Shown here: one piece after another, positions 16,490 to 25,550 of the stretch
Numbering within the stretch: position 1 is the first letter of the stretch
How the letters are laid out: each line of letters starts with the position of its first letter
Assembly: GCF_002902905.1 (NCBI RefSeq)
Contig: NZ_CP026124.1
Location: forward strand, 1,922,001-1,986,000
Direction: 5' to 3'
DNA: 64,000 nt
Source of the DNA: Achromobacter sp. AONIH1
Lineage (GTDB): Bacteria; Pseudomonadota; Gammaproteobacteria; Burkholderiales; Burkholderiaceae_B
The notes under the pieces: model-generated
Databases searched by the model: none
What the model was told of the DNA's origin: nothing
Seen by the model: the letters and a program-made list of their open reading frames with translations, nothing else
Translations under genes and position numbers: made by a program

Positions 16490-18394
16490 TCAGACCGGGT
16501 TCGCGGGCCCGGCCTGGCCGGGCAGGGCATAGCGGCCTTCTCGGTAGGCCCAGCTCGGCCACAGCGCGTGCGCCAGTGCCTCGCGCGCCAGCTCGGGATC
16601 CAGCGCCTCGGGCGTGTAGTCCTCGGGGGCGGTGTAGCGGTATTGCACCGGCGTCTTGCTGGGCGCCATCACCAGCAGCCGGTCTTCCTTCAGGTACCCA
16701 TAAGTGTTGTCGTACTGCATGATGGCGCGGCCCGGCGTGCTGCGGGTGAGGTCGTGGCCGATCATGGGGTGCTCGGTGTCGACGCCGGTCAGCGACAGCA
16801 GGGTCGGCGCCAGGTCGATCTGGCTGATCAGGCGCTCGTCGCGCCGAGGCTCGATGCCGGCGCCCAGGATCACGGCGGGGATATGGAAGTGCCGCACCGG
16901 CACCAGGCTGGCGCCGAACACGCGCGAGTCATGGTCCGCCGCGACCAGGAATACCGTGTTTTCCCAATACGGCGAGGCCTTGGCGCGCTCGAAGAAGCGC
17001 CCCAGCGCCCAATCGGCATAGCGCACGGTGTTCTCCACGGTGGCCGGATTGCCGTCGACCTGGATGCGGCCGGCCGGGTACTCCCAGGGCGAATGGTTGG
17101 AGACGCTGAAGGCCAGCGTGAAAGTGGGCTGGTCGCTGTCTGCGCGCAGCAGCCGGTCCAGCTGGTTGAACATGTCTTCGTCCGATGCGCCCCAGGTGCC
17201 GACGAAGGCCGGATCCACGAAATCCGCGCGGTCCACGACCTGCTTGAAACCATTGCCCAGGAAAAAGCCCTTCATGTTGTCGAAGTGCGATTCGCCGCCG
17301 TAGATGAAGCGCGAGTGATAGCCGTGCCGGCCCAGCAGGTCGGCCAGCGAGAAGAAACCGCGCTGCGAGCGCGGCAGCTTCAGCACGGCTTGCGCCGGCG
17401 TGGGCAGGAATCCGGTGACGACCGCTTCCAGCCCGCGCACCGAGCGGGTGCCGGTCGCGTAGGCGCGGGTGAAGGCCCAGGACTCGCGGGCCAGGGCGTC
17501 GAGTTCGGGCGTCAGGTTGGCGCCGCCCAGCGCCGCGCTGTACTGGGCACCCAGGCTTTCCTCCAGGATGATCACCACGTTGAGCGGACGCTTCGTCTTG
17601 CGGGTCGCGGGTTGCGCGTGCAGGCTGGGATAGTCGGCGTTGGCGGGCGGGACGGGCAGGCCCGCCTGCCTGAGCACGCGTTCATGCATCTCGGCTTCGT
17701 CCATGTTGCCGTAGACGGCCGACGCGGATTTCTCGTTCTTCATGCTGTAGACGGCATAGAAGACGTTGTAGAGCGAGTTCAGCGCCAGCGTGTTGAGCAT
17801 GCCGTCGGAGCTGTAGGCCACCGAGGACGGGTTCATGGGGCGGTGGCCCAGCGTGCCGCGGATGGACAGGATCACCACGGCCAGGATCGCCAGGCTGGCC
17901 AGCGGCATCTGCCACCAGCTGAGCGGCGCGTCGGGCGCGGCCGGCCAGAACAGGCGCAGCGCGCCCCAGCCGATCAGCGCCACCAGGGCCAGGCCGCCGA
18001 CCAGCGCGGCCTTGTAGCCGCGCCAGAGCATGCCGGAGACCTCGCGCGGATGCTTCAGGTATTCGACGAACAGGCGGTTGGGGCGGGAGTCGTATTCCAG
18101 AATGAAGGCGGGCGAGGCGATTTCCAGGAAGGCCAGCAGGATGAAGCTGGCCAGGTACCACACGGCCGCCGCGTCGGCGGCGAACGAAAAATGGCCGAAC
18201 CAGGGCGACAGCACGGCGGGCAGGGCCGCCATGACGGCGATCTGGTGCGCGTCGATGCGCAGGCCGCCCAGCATCAGCGGCAGCAGTCCGCCGGCATTGC
18301 GCACGCGCTGCCATTGCCACGCGGCCAGGGCCAGGCGGCTGAAAGTCAGCAGCGCGAACGCCGCTGCCACGAAAATCAAGGTTGAATGCCGCAT
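16490..18394 (-). CDS. LTA synthase-family membrane phosphotransferase (sulfatase fold)
   Basis: A 634-residue inner-membrane protein: about five hydrophobic segments in the first 230 residues, then a periplasmic sulfatase/alkaline-phosphatase-fold domain starting at LNVVIILEESLGAQY. The metal/nucleophile regions are visible: the first acidic cluster (ILEES), the likely Thr nucleophile in YATGTRSVRGLEAVVTG, and VAADHDSRVFG near the end. Family members move phosphoglycerol or phosphoethanolamine groups onto glycans (LtaS, OpgB). In a Gram-negative the acceptor may be periplasmic glucan or another envelope polymer. The start is fixed by GGAGG five bases before MRHSTLIF; longer in-frame starts lack one. 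The gene stands alone. Confidence 0.88.
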   Translation of the reverse strand: MRHSTLIFVAAAFALLTFSRLALAAWQWQRVRNAGGLLPLMLGGLRIDAHQIAVMAALPAVLSPWFGHFSFAADAAAVWYLASFILLAFLEIASPAFILEYDSRPNRLFVEYLKHPREVSGMLWRGYKAALVGGLALVALIGWGALRLFWPAAPDAPLSWWQMPLASLAILAVVILSIRGTLGHRPMNPSSVAYSSDGMLNTLALNSLYNVFYAVYSMKNEKSASAVYGNMDEAEMHERVLRQAGLPVPPANADYPSLHAQPATRKTKRPLNVVIILEESLGAQYSAALGGANLTPELDALARESWAFTRAYATGTRSVRGLEAVVTGFLPTPAQAVLKLPRSQRGFFSLADLLGRHGYHSRFIYGGESHFDNMKGFFLGNGFKQVVDRADFVDPAFVGTWGASDEDMFNQLDRLLRADSDQPTFTLAFSVSNHSPWEYPAGRIQVDGNPATVENTVRYADWALGRFFERAKASPYWENTVFLVAADHDSRVFGASLVPVRHFHIPAVILGAGIEPRRDERLISQIDLAPTLLSLTGVDTEHPMIGHDLTRSTPGRAIMQYDNTYGYLKEDRLLVMAPSKTPVQYRYTAPEDYTPEALDPELAREALAHALWPSWAYREGRYALPGQAGPANPV

Positions 18395-18723
18395 CGGGCC
18401 TCCAGGTAGTTCTGCCATCCGTTCCTCGCGGAACGGGTCCATCCGGGTCGCGTAGTCCTGTCTTTTTGTAACTCCGCGCTCCATGCGCCTTCCGGCACGC
18501 GCCGTCTGCCCGAATCAGGCGCCGCAGCAAGCGCGGCGGCGCCGGCCGGGCTGCCGCGCCGGTTACGGCGAGCCCTTGACGCGTGCCAGGCCGGAAAAAT
18601 CCATACACATTCTCGGGCCGGCAAGCTTAACCCGTCCGGCGGGTCGGGCTACCCTATAGGGGACTGAACGGGGCACAGGAGCGGCGACGGCCTGCCATCG
18701 TCGCGACGCCAAGGATAATAACC

Positions 18724-20862
18724 ATGACACGCACAAGAAAAGTAGCGATCGGGGTTTTCGCCGTGATCGGCGTGGCCATCGCGGCCCTGGTGGCCGTCGT
18801 GGCGCTGTTCGACTGGAACCGCGCCAGGCCGATGATCAACGAGCGCGTCAGCGCCGCCATCGGGCGGCCCTTCGCCATCAACGGCGACCTGAGCGTGCGC
18901 TGGGCGCGCGAGCCGGATGAGGGTGGATGGCGCGGCTGGGTGCCGTGGCCGCACGTGAGCGCGCAGGATATCTCCGTCGGCAACGCGCCCTGGGCCAAGG
19001 CGCCGGCCTTCGCCACGCTCAAGCGCGGCGAGTTCAGCCTGTCGCCGCTGCCGCTGCTGAGCCAGCGCGTGGTCATCCGGCGCATACAACTCACCGAGCC
19101 TGCCGCCGACCTGGAGCGTCTGGCCGATGGCCGGGCCAATTGGCAGTTCACCATGCCCGACACCGGCGAGCCGTCGCCGTGGGTGCTGGACATCAACGAG
19201 ATCGGCTTCGACAAGGGCCAGGTCGGCTTGCGCGACGAGATCCTCAAGGCGGATCTGACGCTGCAGGTGGATCCGCTGGGCAAGCCTGTTCCTTTCGCCG
19301 ACGTGGCCGGCGCGGATTTCGCGCCGCAGGCGCCGGCTGATGGCGCGCCCGCCGCCGGGTCCCCCGACGTCGCCGCCAGCCCCGCCGCGCGAGCGCCGTC
19401 CGGCGAGTCCGCGCCCGCGCCGCGCGACTATGTGTTCGGCTGGAAGGTCTCGGGCAAGTACAAGGACCTGCCGGTCAAGGGCGAGGGCAAGGTCGGCGGC
19501 ATGCTGGCCATGCAGGATGCGAGCCAGCCGTTCCCGGTGCAGGCGGATCTGAGCGTGGGCGGCACGCGCGCGGCGGTGGTGGGCACGCTGCGCGATCCGG
19601 CCAGCCTGGCCGCGCTGGACCTGCGGCTCAAGCTGTCGGGCGGATCGATGGCGCAGCTCTATCCGCTGACCGGCGTCACGCTGCCCGACACGCCGCCTTA
19701 CTCCACCGACGGCCATCTGGTGGCGCGGCTGCGGCGCCAGGGCGGCGCGGTGTTCGACTACAAGGACTTCAACGGCAAGGTCGGCAATAGCGACCTGCAT
19801 GGCGATGTGTCCTTCGCGCTGGGCGCGCCGCGCCCCAGGCTGACCGGCAAGCTCTCGTCCAAGCTGCTGCGCATGGCCGACCTGGGGCCGTTGATCGGCG
19901 TGCCCTCGGGCAAGGCGGCGCCGGCCCAGGACAAGGACAAGAGCGCGCCCGCCCGGCCGCCCGGCGGCAAGGTCCTGCCGACGCAGGCATTCCGCACCGA
20001 TCGTTGGCGCGACATGGATGCCGATGTGGCGCTGGAAGCGGCCAGCATCATCCACGACAGCAAGCTGCCCCTGTCCGATCTCAGCGTCCACGTGGTCCTG
20101 CAGGACGGCGTGCTGACGCTGGATCCATTGAAGTTCGGCATGGCGGGCGGCAGCATGGCCGCGACGGCGCGCCTGGACGGCTCCGGAGCGCCGCTGTCCG
20201 GGCGGATCGAGGTGCATGCGCGGCGCCTGCGCCTGAAACAGCTCTTCCCGGCTTCGCCGTCCATGCAGAAGACGCTGGGCGAGCTTCATGGCGACCTGGC
20301 GCTGACGGGCTCCGGCAATTCCGTGGCGGCCCTGCTGGGCTCCGCGACCGGCGACGTGAAGATGCTGGTCAACGACGGCGTGATCAGCCGCAGCCTGATG
20401 GAGATCGCCGGCCTGAACGTGGGCAACTACGTCGTCTCCAAGCTGTTCGGCGACGACGAGGTGAAGATCAATTGCGGCGTGGCCGACCTGCAGATGAAGA
20501 GCGGCACGATGACGCCGCGCGTGTTCGTGTTCGATACCGAGAACGCGCTGATCGGCATCACGGGAACCGCCGACTTCAAGAACGAGAAACTGAACCTGGA
20601 TATCACGCCAGACAGCAAGGGCTTCCGTCTCTTTTCCCTGCGATCCCCGCTATACGTGCAGGGCACGTTCGGCAAGCCGGACGTGGGCGTGAAGGCCTTG
20701 CCGCTGGCGGCGCGCGGCGCCGGCATGGTGGCGCTGGGCGTGCTGCTGACGCCGGCCGCGGGCCTGCTGGCCTTGATCGGTCCCAGCGCCGACGAGGGCA
20801 ATTCCTGCGGCGCGCTGCTCAAACAGGCGAAAGGCGCGTCGGCGGCTGGCAAGGGCAAGTAG
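18724..20862 (+). CDS. AsmA-family membrane-anchored protein
   Basis: A 712-residue protein with one N-terminal membrane anchor (VAIGVFAVIGVAIAALVAVVALF) followed by FDWNRARPMINERVSAAIGRPF, the typical start of AsmA/YhdP-like proteins. The rest is a long beta-rich periplasmic region, with an Ala/Pro-rich linker around residues 198-235 and a C-terminal AsmA domain containing TGSGNSVAALLGSATGDVKMLVNDG. AsmA-like proteins are thought to bridge the periplasm and move phospholipids to the outer membrane; this is family knowledge, not shown here. It is convergent with the diguanylate cyclase gene, 19 bases apart. The 329-base gap before it holds no gene; a CCCTATAGGG palindrome lies at 18652-18661. 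Confidence 0.85.
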   Translation: MTRTRKVAIGVFAVIGVAIAALVAVVALFDWNRARPMINERVSAAIGRPFAINGDLSVRWAREPDEGGWRGWVPWPHVSAQDISVGNAPWAKAPAFATLKRGEFSLSPLPLLSQRVVIRRIQLTEPAADLERLADGRANWQFTMPDTGEPSPWVLDINEIGFDKGQVGLRDEILKADLTLQVDPLGKPVPFADVAGADFAPQAPADGAPAAGSPDVAASPAARAPSGESAPAPRDYVFGWKVSGKYKDLPVKGEGKVGGMLAMQDASQPFPVQADLSVGGTRAAVVGTLRDPASLAALDLRLKLSGGSMAQLYPLTGVTLPDTPPYSTDGHLVARLRRQGGAVFDYKDFNGKVGNSDLHGDVSFALGAPRPRLTGKLSSKLLRMADLGPLIGVPSGKAAPAQDKDKSAPARPPGGKVLPTQAFRTDRWRDMDADVALEAASIIHDSKLPLSDLSVHVVLQDGVLTLDPLKFGMAGGSMAATARLDGSGAPLSGRIEVHARRLRLKQLFPASPSMQKTLGELHGDLALTGSGNSVAALLGSATGDVKMLVNDGVISRSLMEIAGLNVGNYVVSKLFGDDEVKINCGVADLQMKSGTMTPRVFVFDTENALIGITGTADFKNEKLNLDITPDSKGFRLFSLRSPLYVQGTFGKPDVGVKALPLAARGAGMVALGVLLTPAAGLLALIGPSADEGNSCGALLKQAKGASAAGKGK

Positions 20863-20881
20863 CGGCGGCGGGAATCCGTCT

Positions 20882-22474
20882 TCAGGGCAGGGTGCTGCGC
20901 AGGCCGCCGCGCACGAGGTCGTCGGCGGCGGCCACGGCGTTGCGGCCATGGTTCTTGGCGTAATAGAGCGCCTGGTCCGCGCGCTGGTATACCGCCTCCA
21001 GCGTGGCGCCGTGCGTGGGATAGTGCGCCACGCCGGCCGACAGCGTGATCGGATGGGCCGACAGGTCGGGATCGGGCGAGGTCGCGACTTTCAGGCGCAG
21101 CCGGTGCGCCGCGGCTACCGCGGCGGCCATGGGCACGCCCGGCAGCAGCATCACGAATTCTTCGCCGCCCGCGCGGGCCAGCGTATCGCTGGCGCGGGCG
21201 CTGTCCGCCATCTGCCTGGCCAGCCTCTGTAGCGCCCGGTCGCCAGCGGCGTGGCCATAGCGGTCATTGATGTTCTTGAAGTGATCGATGTCGATGACCA
21301 CGATGGCGACCGGCGTGTCCTCGGCCTGCAACATCGCCATGGCTTCTTCCAGGCCGCGGCGGTTGAGCAGGCCGGTCAGCGTGTCGGTGGCGCTCTTGCG
21401 GCGCAGGTCGCGCATCTTGTGGTGCATGGACGCCAGGCCCATCAGCAGTGCGCGCTTGAGCTGGGTCGCCTCGAAGTACCAGGAGCGCACGCCGCGTATG
21501 CCGTCGGCGGAATCCAGGTCCTGCATGCGCTTGGCGAAGCCGGCAAGTTCGCCCAGCGGCTTGGCGATCAGCCTGGACAGCAGCCAGAGCGACGCGATGG
21601 ACAACAGCAGCAGGGGCAGGGTGTTGCGGGCGGTGGCGAGCAGCAGGTCGCTCAGGGGCTGCAGCGTGCCCGCCACCGGTCGCTGTGCGATGAGGCTCCA
21701 GCCCGTGCTCGGCACCGGCGCATAGCCGGCCAGCATCTCGCGGCCGTGAGCGTCGACGAAGCGCAATTCTCCCGTCTCGCCGCGCAGCGCGGGCGCCAGC
21801 GCCTGCAGTTCGGCCGCCGGCTTGCCCAGCATGCTGCGGTCGCGGTCATAGATCAGTGTGCCGTTGCGGTCCATGACGCGCAGGACCGAGTCGTCGCGGT
21901 GGAAGTGCTGGCCCAGCAGGCGGTCCAGCACGTTGTCCTGGTGCAGATACAGCGTGCCGGCGATATAGCCGATGTAGCGCTTGTCGGCCGAGAAGATCGG
22001 ATGCGTGTAGAGAATGAGCCAGCGGCCGCTGCGGCCCTGGAACGGTTCGCTGATGGTGGGGCGCTGGGTCTGTATCGCGTCCTGCGCGGCCGTGCTGTGC
22101 ATCTGCCGGCCCAGCAGGTCCGGCACGGAAGCCGAGGCTGACAGCACCTTGCCCTGCGGCGACACGATGAAGCTGGAGTTGAAATGGCCGAGCTGCGTTT
22201 CCTGGCGGCGGGTTTCCTCGGCCATCAGTTCCGGATGCGCCTGCATGTCCGCCAGCATCTCGGCGCTGAACGCCAGATAGCGGCGCAGGTCGTTCAGGAA
22301 ATACTCGGTGGTCGCGGCCAGCTTGGATGCGTAGGCGCGGTTGTCTTCCTGCGCGTTATGCAGCAGCAGGTCGCGCTGCACGAGATAGCTGGCGTGCAGG
22401 CCGCCCGCCAGCACCAGCATGATCGACAGCAGGCTGATCCAGAGGATGAGGCGCCGCAGGTCGATGCGGATCAT
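20882..22474 (-). CDS. Diguanylate cyclase with periplasmic dCache sensor domain
   Basis: A 530-residue membrane protein that makes cyclic di-GMP from two GTP. It has an N-terminal helix (LILWISLLSIMLVLAGGL), a periplasmic dCache-like sensor (about 45-275), a second helix (NTLPLLLLSIASLWLLSRL), a short HAMP-like linker and a GGDEF domain from about residue 355 (DTLTGLLNRRGLEEAM). The active site reads AGGEEF, a functional GGEEF variant, and the inhibitory I-site RxxD is present as RASD five residues before it, so product inhibition is expected. The start is the ATG for MIRIDLRR. It is downstream of the TetR gene by 11 bases on the same strand, so both are probably co-transcribed. Confidence 0.93.
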   Translation of the reverse strand: MIRIDLRRLILWISLLSIMLVLAGGLHASYLVQRDLLLHNAQEDNRAYASKLAATTEYFLNDLRRYLAFSAEMLADMQAHPELMAEETRRQETQLGHFNSSFIVSPQGKVLSASASVPDLLGRQMHSTAAQDAIQTQRPTISEPFQGRSGRWLILYTHPIFSADKRYIGYIAGTLYLHQDNVLDRLLGQHFHRDDSVLRVMDRNGTLIYDRDRSMLGKPAAELQALAPALRGETGELRFVDAHGREMLAGYAPVPSTGWSLIAQRPVAGTLQPLSDLLLATARNTLPLLLLSIASLWLLSRLIAKPLGELAGFAKRMQDLDSADGIRGVRSWYFEATQLKRALLMGLASMHHKMRDLRRKSATDTLTGLLNRRGLEEAMAMLQAEDTPVAIVVIDIDHFKNINDRYGHAAGDRALQRLARQMADSARASDTLARAGGEEFVMLLPGVPMAAAVAAAHRLRLKVATSPDPDLSAHPITLSAGVAHYPTHGATLEAVYQRADQALYYAKNHGRNAVAAADDLVRGGLRSTLP

Positions 22475-22485
22475 GGCGCCGTTCT

Positions 22486-23115
22486 TCAATAGGGGGCGTG
22501 GTCCGGAGGCGGGACGCCGGCCAGCGCGTCCCAGGAGCACATGGCCTGCCGCGCCACGGCCTGCAGCGTCTTGCGGCTGGCGCCGTCGCGCGCCTGGATG
22601 GACATGCCGTGCAGCACCGTGGTGTAGAACGCGGCCAGTCCTTTCAAGTCCGCGTCGTCAGGCAGTTCGCCGCCGGCCGCGCCCTGGTTCAGCCGCGCCA
22701 GGATGCGGGCCTGCATCTCGCGCCGGCCTTCACACAGGAACTCGCCGATGCCGGGCGGGCTGACCGTGCCCGCCGGCGCGCCCAGCACGATCATGCAACC
22801 GGGAGGCAGGCCGGGCGTGGTGAAACGCTCGGCCGCTGCCAGCAGCATGCCCTGCATGGCGTCGCGGGCGCTGGGCGCGTTCTGCAGCGCCTGGCGCGCG
22901 GCGCCGCCGTCGGTCTGGCGGTACAGCTCGACGGCCTCGCGGAACAGCGCTTCCTTCGAGCCGAACGCGCCATAGAGACTGGGCGAGTTGATGCCCATCG
23001 CCGCCGTGAGGTCGGTCAGCGATGCGCCTTCATATCCTTTCGACCAGAAGACCTCCATGGCCTTGCGCAAGGCCTGGTCGCGGTCGAAGTTGCGGGGGCG
23101 TCCTCGTTCTGCCAT
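22486..23115 (-). CDS. TetR-family transcriptional regulator
   Basis: A 209-residue repressor. The N-terminal HTH is clear (FDRDQALRKAMEVFWSKGYEGASLTDLTAAMGINSPSLYGAFGSKEALFREAV). The C-terminal ligand domain is of the TetR_C type found in regulators of SDR/oxidoreductase genes (PGLPPGCMIVLGAPA). It is divergent from the SDR gene, with a perfect palindrome in between, so it most likely represses that gene and itself. Its own operon continues into the diguanylate cyclase gene, so the ligand may also change c-di-GMP levels. Confidence 0.92.
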   Translation of the reverse strand: MAERGRPRNFDRDQALRKAMEVFWSKGYEGASLTDLTAAMGINSPSLYGAFGSKEALFREAVELYRQTDGGAARQALQNAPSARDAMQGMLLAAAERFTTPGLPPGCMIVLGAPAGTVSPPGIGEFLCEGRREMQARILARLNQGAAGGELPDDADLKGLAAFYTTVLHGMSIQARDGASRKTLQAVARQAMCSWDALAGVPPPDHAPY

Positions 23116-23197
23116 GCGTGTGATTTTAAGCTGGCGCAGTATTTTGTGTTGATCGATAAGAAAATCATTGACGCCGCCGAGGCGGGGCGGCGATGAT

Positions 23198-23219
23198 ATT
23201 TGTATTAATCACTACAAAT
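23198..23219. promoter_or_regulatory. Probable TetR operator
   Basis: ATTTGTA-N8-TACAAAT, a perfect 7-bp inverted repeat of 22 bases, the usual size for a TetR-dimer site. It lies 12 bases before the SDR start codon and 83 bases before the divergent tetR start. Confidence 0.7.
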
Positions 23220-23231
23220 TAAGGTGTCTCC

Positions 23232-23978
23232 ATGCGAAATCTCCAGGGCAAAGTGGCGTTCGTGACCGGCGGCAGCCGCGGCATCGGCGCCGCCATCGTC
23301 CGGCGGCTGGCGGCCGACGGCGCGGACGTGGCCTTCACCTATGTCAGCGCATCGTCGGCCGGCAAGGCCGGCGAATTGGTCGCCGAAATCCAGGCCGGCG
23401 GCGGCAGGGCGCTGGCCATCCAGGCGGATGCGGCAGACGCGGATCAGCTGCGCCGCGCCGCCGAACGAGCGCTGGATGAGCTGGGGCCGGTCGACGTGCT
23501 GGTCAATAACGCCGGCGTGTTCATCGCCGGCGATCTGGCGCAGGCCAGCCTGGACGACTACGAGCGCACCATGGCCGTCAACGTCCGCGCGCCCTTCGTC
23601 GCCGTGCAGGCGCTGCAGCCGTCCATGCCCAACGGCGGCCGCATTATCAACATCGGCAGTTGCCTGGCCGAGCGCGCCGGCCGCGCCGGCGTGACGATCT
23701 ATGCCGCCAGCAAGTCCGCCTTGCTCGGCCTGACGCGCGGGCTGGCGCGCGACCTGGGACCGCGCGGCATCACCGTCAATGTGGTGCACCCGGGGCCGAT
23801 CGACACCGACATGAACCCGGCCGACGGCGAGCGCGCCGGCGACATGGTGGCGGTGCTGTCCTTGCCGCACTATGGTGAAACCCGGGACATCGCCGGTATG
23901 GTCGCCTTCCTGGCCGGCCCTGATGGGCGCTATGTCACGGGCGCGAGCCTCGCGGTGGACGGGGGATTCGCGGCCTGA
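23232..23978 (+). CDS. Short-chain dehydrogenase/reductase (3-oxoacyl-ACP reductase-like)
   Basis: A 248-residue NAD(P)H-dependent classical SDR. The cofactor motif is VTGGSRGIGAAIVRRLA, the structural motif NNAGV, and the catalytic residues lie in NIGSCLAER (Ser region) and YAASKSALLG (Tyr-x3-Lys); the C terminus reads YVTGASLAVDGGFAA. The N-terminal FTYVSAS after the second strand fits NADP preference. The substrate is unknown. Such TetR-paired SDR genes often respond to quinones or other electrophiles, but that is inference. AAGGTG precedes the ATG. Confidence 0.92.
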   Translation: MRNLQGKVAFVTGGSRGIGAAIVRRLAADGADVAFTYVSASSAGKAGELVAEIQAGGGRALAIQADAADADQLRRAAERALDELGPVDVLVNNAGVFIAGDLAQASLDDYERTMAVNVRAPFVAVQALQPSMPNGGRIINIGSCLAERAGRAGVTIYAASKSALLGLTRGLARDLGPRGITVNVVHPGPIDTDMNPADGERAGDMVAVLSLPHYGETRDIAGMVAFLAGPDGRYVTGASLAVDGGFAA

Positions 23979-24001
23979 GAGGAAATTTTCTTGGGAGCGA
24001 C

Positions 24002-24030
24002 TTGCACGATTCAAAAAAGCTCTCTATAAT
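24002..24030 (+). promoter_or_regulatory. Sigma-70 promoter of tRNA-Lys(CUU)
   Basis: TTGCAC (24002-24007), 17 bases, TATAAT (24025-24030). The mature tRNA starts 88 bases further on, so a 5' leader is removed. Confidence 0.75.
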
Positions 24031-24117
24031 CTTTCTTCTTCGCTACTCACACATCAGCGACAGCGAATCGCAGCAGAAACCGCAAGGGGCTGAGTGATTG
24101 ATGAGTGAGTTTGCGTC

Positions 24118-24193
24118 GGGCTGTTAGCTCAGTTGGTAGAGCAGCGGACTCTTAATCCGTAGGTCGAGTGTTCGAGCCACTCACAGCCCACCA
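24118..24193 (+). tRNA. tRNA-Lys (anticodon CUU)
   Basis: A 76-base cloverleaf: acceptor GGGCTGT/ACAGCCC, anticodon loop CTCTTAA with anticodon CTT, T loop GTTCGAG, encoded CCA. It decodes AAG. It is very similar to the UUU isoacceptor at 11926 in the D arm and anticodon stem, and differs mainly in the T arm. Confidence 0.97.
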
Positions 24194-24202
24194 GAATACC
24201 GA

Positions 24203-24239
24203 AGGCCGTTGACGAATCCGTCAACGGCCTTTTTGTTTT
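24203..24239 (+). terminator. Intrinsic terminator after tRNA-Lys(CUU)
   Basis: AGGCCGTTGACG-AATC-CGTCAACGGCCT, a perfect 12-bp stem, then TTTTGTTTT. The stretch from here to 24524 holds no gene that I can support. Confidence 0.92.
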
Positions 24240-24524
24240 CGCGGCCTACCCAGGCTGGCGTAGCCTGCGCCACCCGTCAGCATTCCCACCTATACCCCCA
24301 CGTTCATTTCCGGCATTTCAACCGTCACGGTCAACGTCGTCGGCAATGGCAATGGCAATTGCGACGATGGGGGCTGCCGCTATTCCCACAGCGGGCGTGC
24401 ATGGGCGTGACAGAGGGCCGCATTGGCCCGGGACAAGCGCCTGTCATATTCATCGTCCAGAATCGGGCGGGACAGGTATGTGCCTGCAAGACAACAGCGC
24501 GCCCGGCGCGCCATGGGGGGCTAC

Positions 24525-25448
24525 ATGGATAACGCACTCGAACGCGACGGCGTGGCCGCGCTGGAGCGGCAACTGCGCCTGCAGGCGGATCTGATCGACA
24601 GCCTGGACGAAGAGCTGGAGCTGGAACTGGACGATCGCCGGCTGGACGGCGAAGATACCTCCGACGAAGACTGGCGCGCCAATCGCCAGCGCTATTTCCG
24701 TGAACTGCTGCGCCTGCAGGGCGAGCTGGTCAAGCTGCAGGACTGGGTGGTGCACTCCGGCCATCGCCTGGTCGTGCTGTTCGAGGGGCGCGATGCCGCC
24801 GGCAAGGGCGGCGTCATCAAGCGCATCACGCAGCGCCTGAATCCGCGCGTATGCCGCGTGGCCGCGCTACCGGCGCCGACCTCGCGCGAGCGCACGCAAT
24901 GGTACTTCCAGCGCTATTCGGCGCATCTGCCCGCCGCGGGCGAGATCGTGCTGTTCGACCGCAGTTGGTACAACCGCGCGGGCGTGGAACGGGTCATGGG
25001 CTTTTGTAATGATGCCGAGTACGAGGAGTTCTTCCGCTCCGCGCCCGAGTTCGAGAAGATGCTGGCCCGCAGTGGCATCCAGATCATCAAGTACTGGTTC
25101 TCGGTGTCGGACAACGAACAGGAAGCCCGCTTCGAGAGCCGCATCAACGATCCGCTCAAGCAATGGAAGCTGAGCCCGATGGACCTGGAGAGCCGCCGCC
25201 GCTGGGAGGCATACACGCAGGCCAAGGAAGTCATGCTGGAGCGCACTCACATCCCTGAGTCGCACTGGTGGATCGTGCGGGCCGACGACAAGAAAAAGGC
25301 CCGCCTGAACTGCATCACCCACCTGCTGGACCAGGTGCCCTATCTGCCGGTGGATCACCCGGAAGTGCAGTTGCCGGAGCGCGTGCATCACGAGGACTAC
25401 CTGCGCCATCCCGTGCCCGAGCACATGTTCGTGCCTGACCGCTATTGA
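24525..25448 (+). CDS. ppk2: Polyphosphate kinase 2 (PPK2)
   Basis: A 307-residue PPK2 enzyme that moves phosphate between polyphosphate and nucleotides (GDP/ADP to GTP/ATP, or the reverse). Walker A reads VVLFEGRDAAGKGGVIKRI (about residue 85), the lid region follows with RERTQWYFQRY, and Walker B is IVLFDRSWYNRAGVERVMGF. An acidic N-terminal extension (about 20-45, DEELELELDD) precedes the core. The start is the ATG after a run of six Gs; an in-frame ATG four codons upstream is possible. The sequence fits one-domain PPK2; nucleotide specificity cannot be read by eye. Confidence 0.93.
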   Translation: MDNALERDGVAALERQLRLQADLIDSLDEELELELDDRRLDGEDTSDEDWRANRQRYFRELLRLQGELVKLQDWVVHSGHRLVVLFEGRDAAGKGGVIKRITQRLNPRVCRVAALPAPTSRERTQWYFQRYSAHLPAAGEIVLFDRSWYNRAGVERVMGFCNDAEYEEFFRSAPEFEKMLARSGIQIIKYWFSVSDNEQEARFESRINDPLKQWKLSPMDLESRRRWEAYTQAKEVMLERTHIPESHWWIVRADDKKKARLNCITHLLDQVPYLPVDHPEVQLPERVHHEDYLRHPVPEHMFVPDRY

Positions 25449-25550
25449 ACTGGCCGGCGCCTGTCTTCCGACTGTCACATTCCGGCGTCACCATCCCGAT
25501 CCCAGGGCGGGCCGCAACGGCCCGCCATCGCTACGCCATGAGCGCGGATC

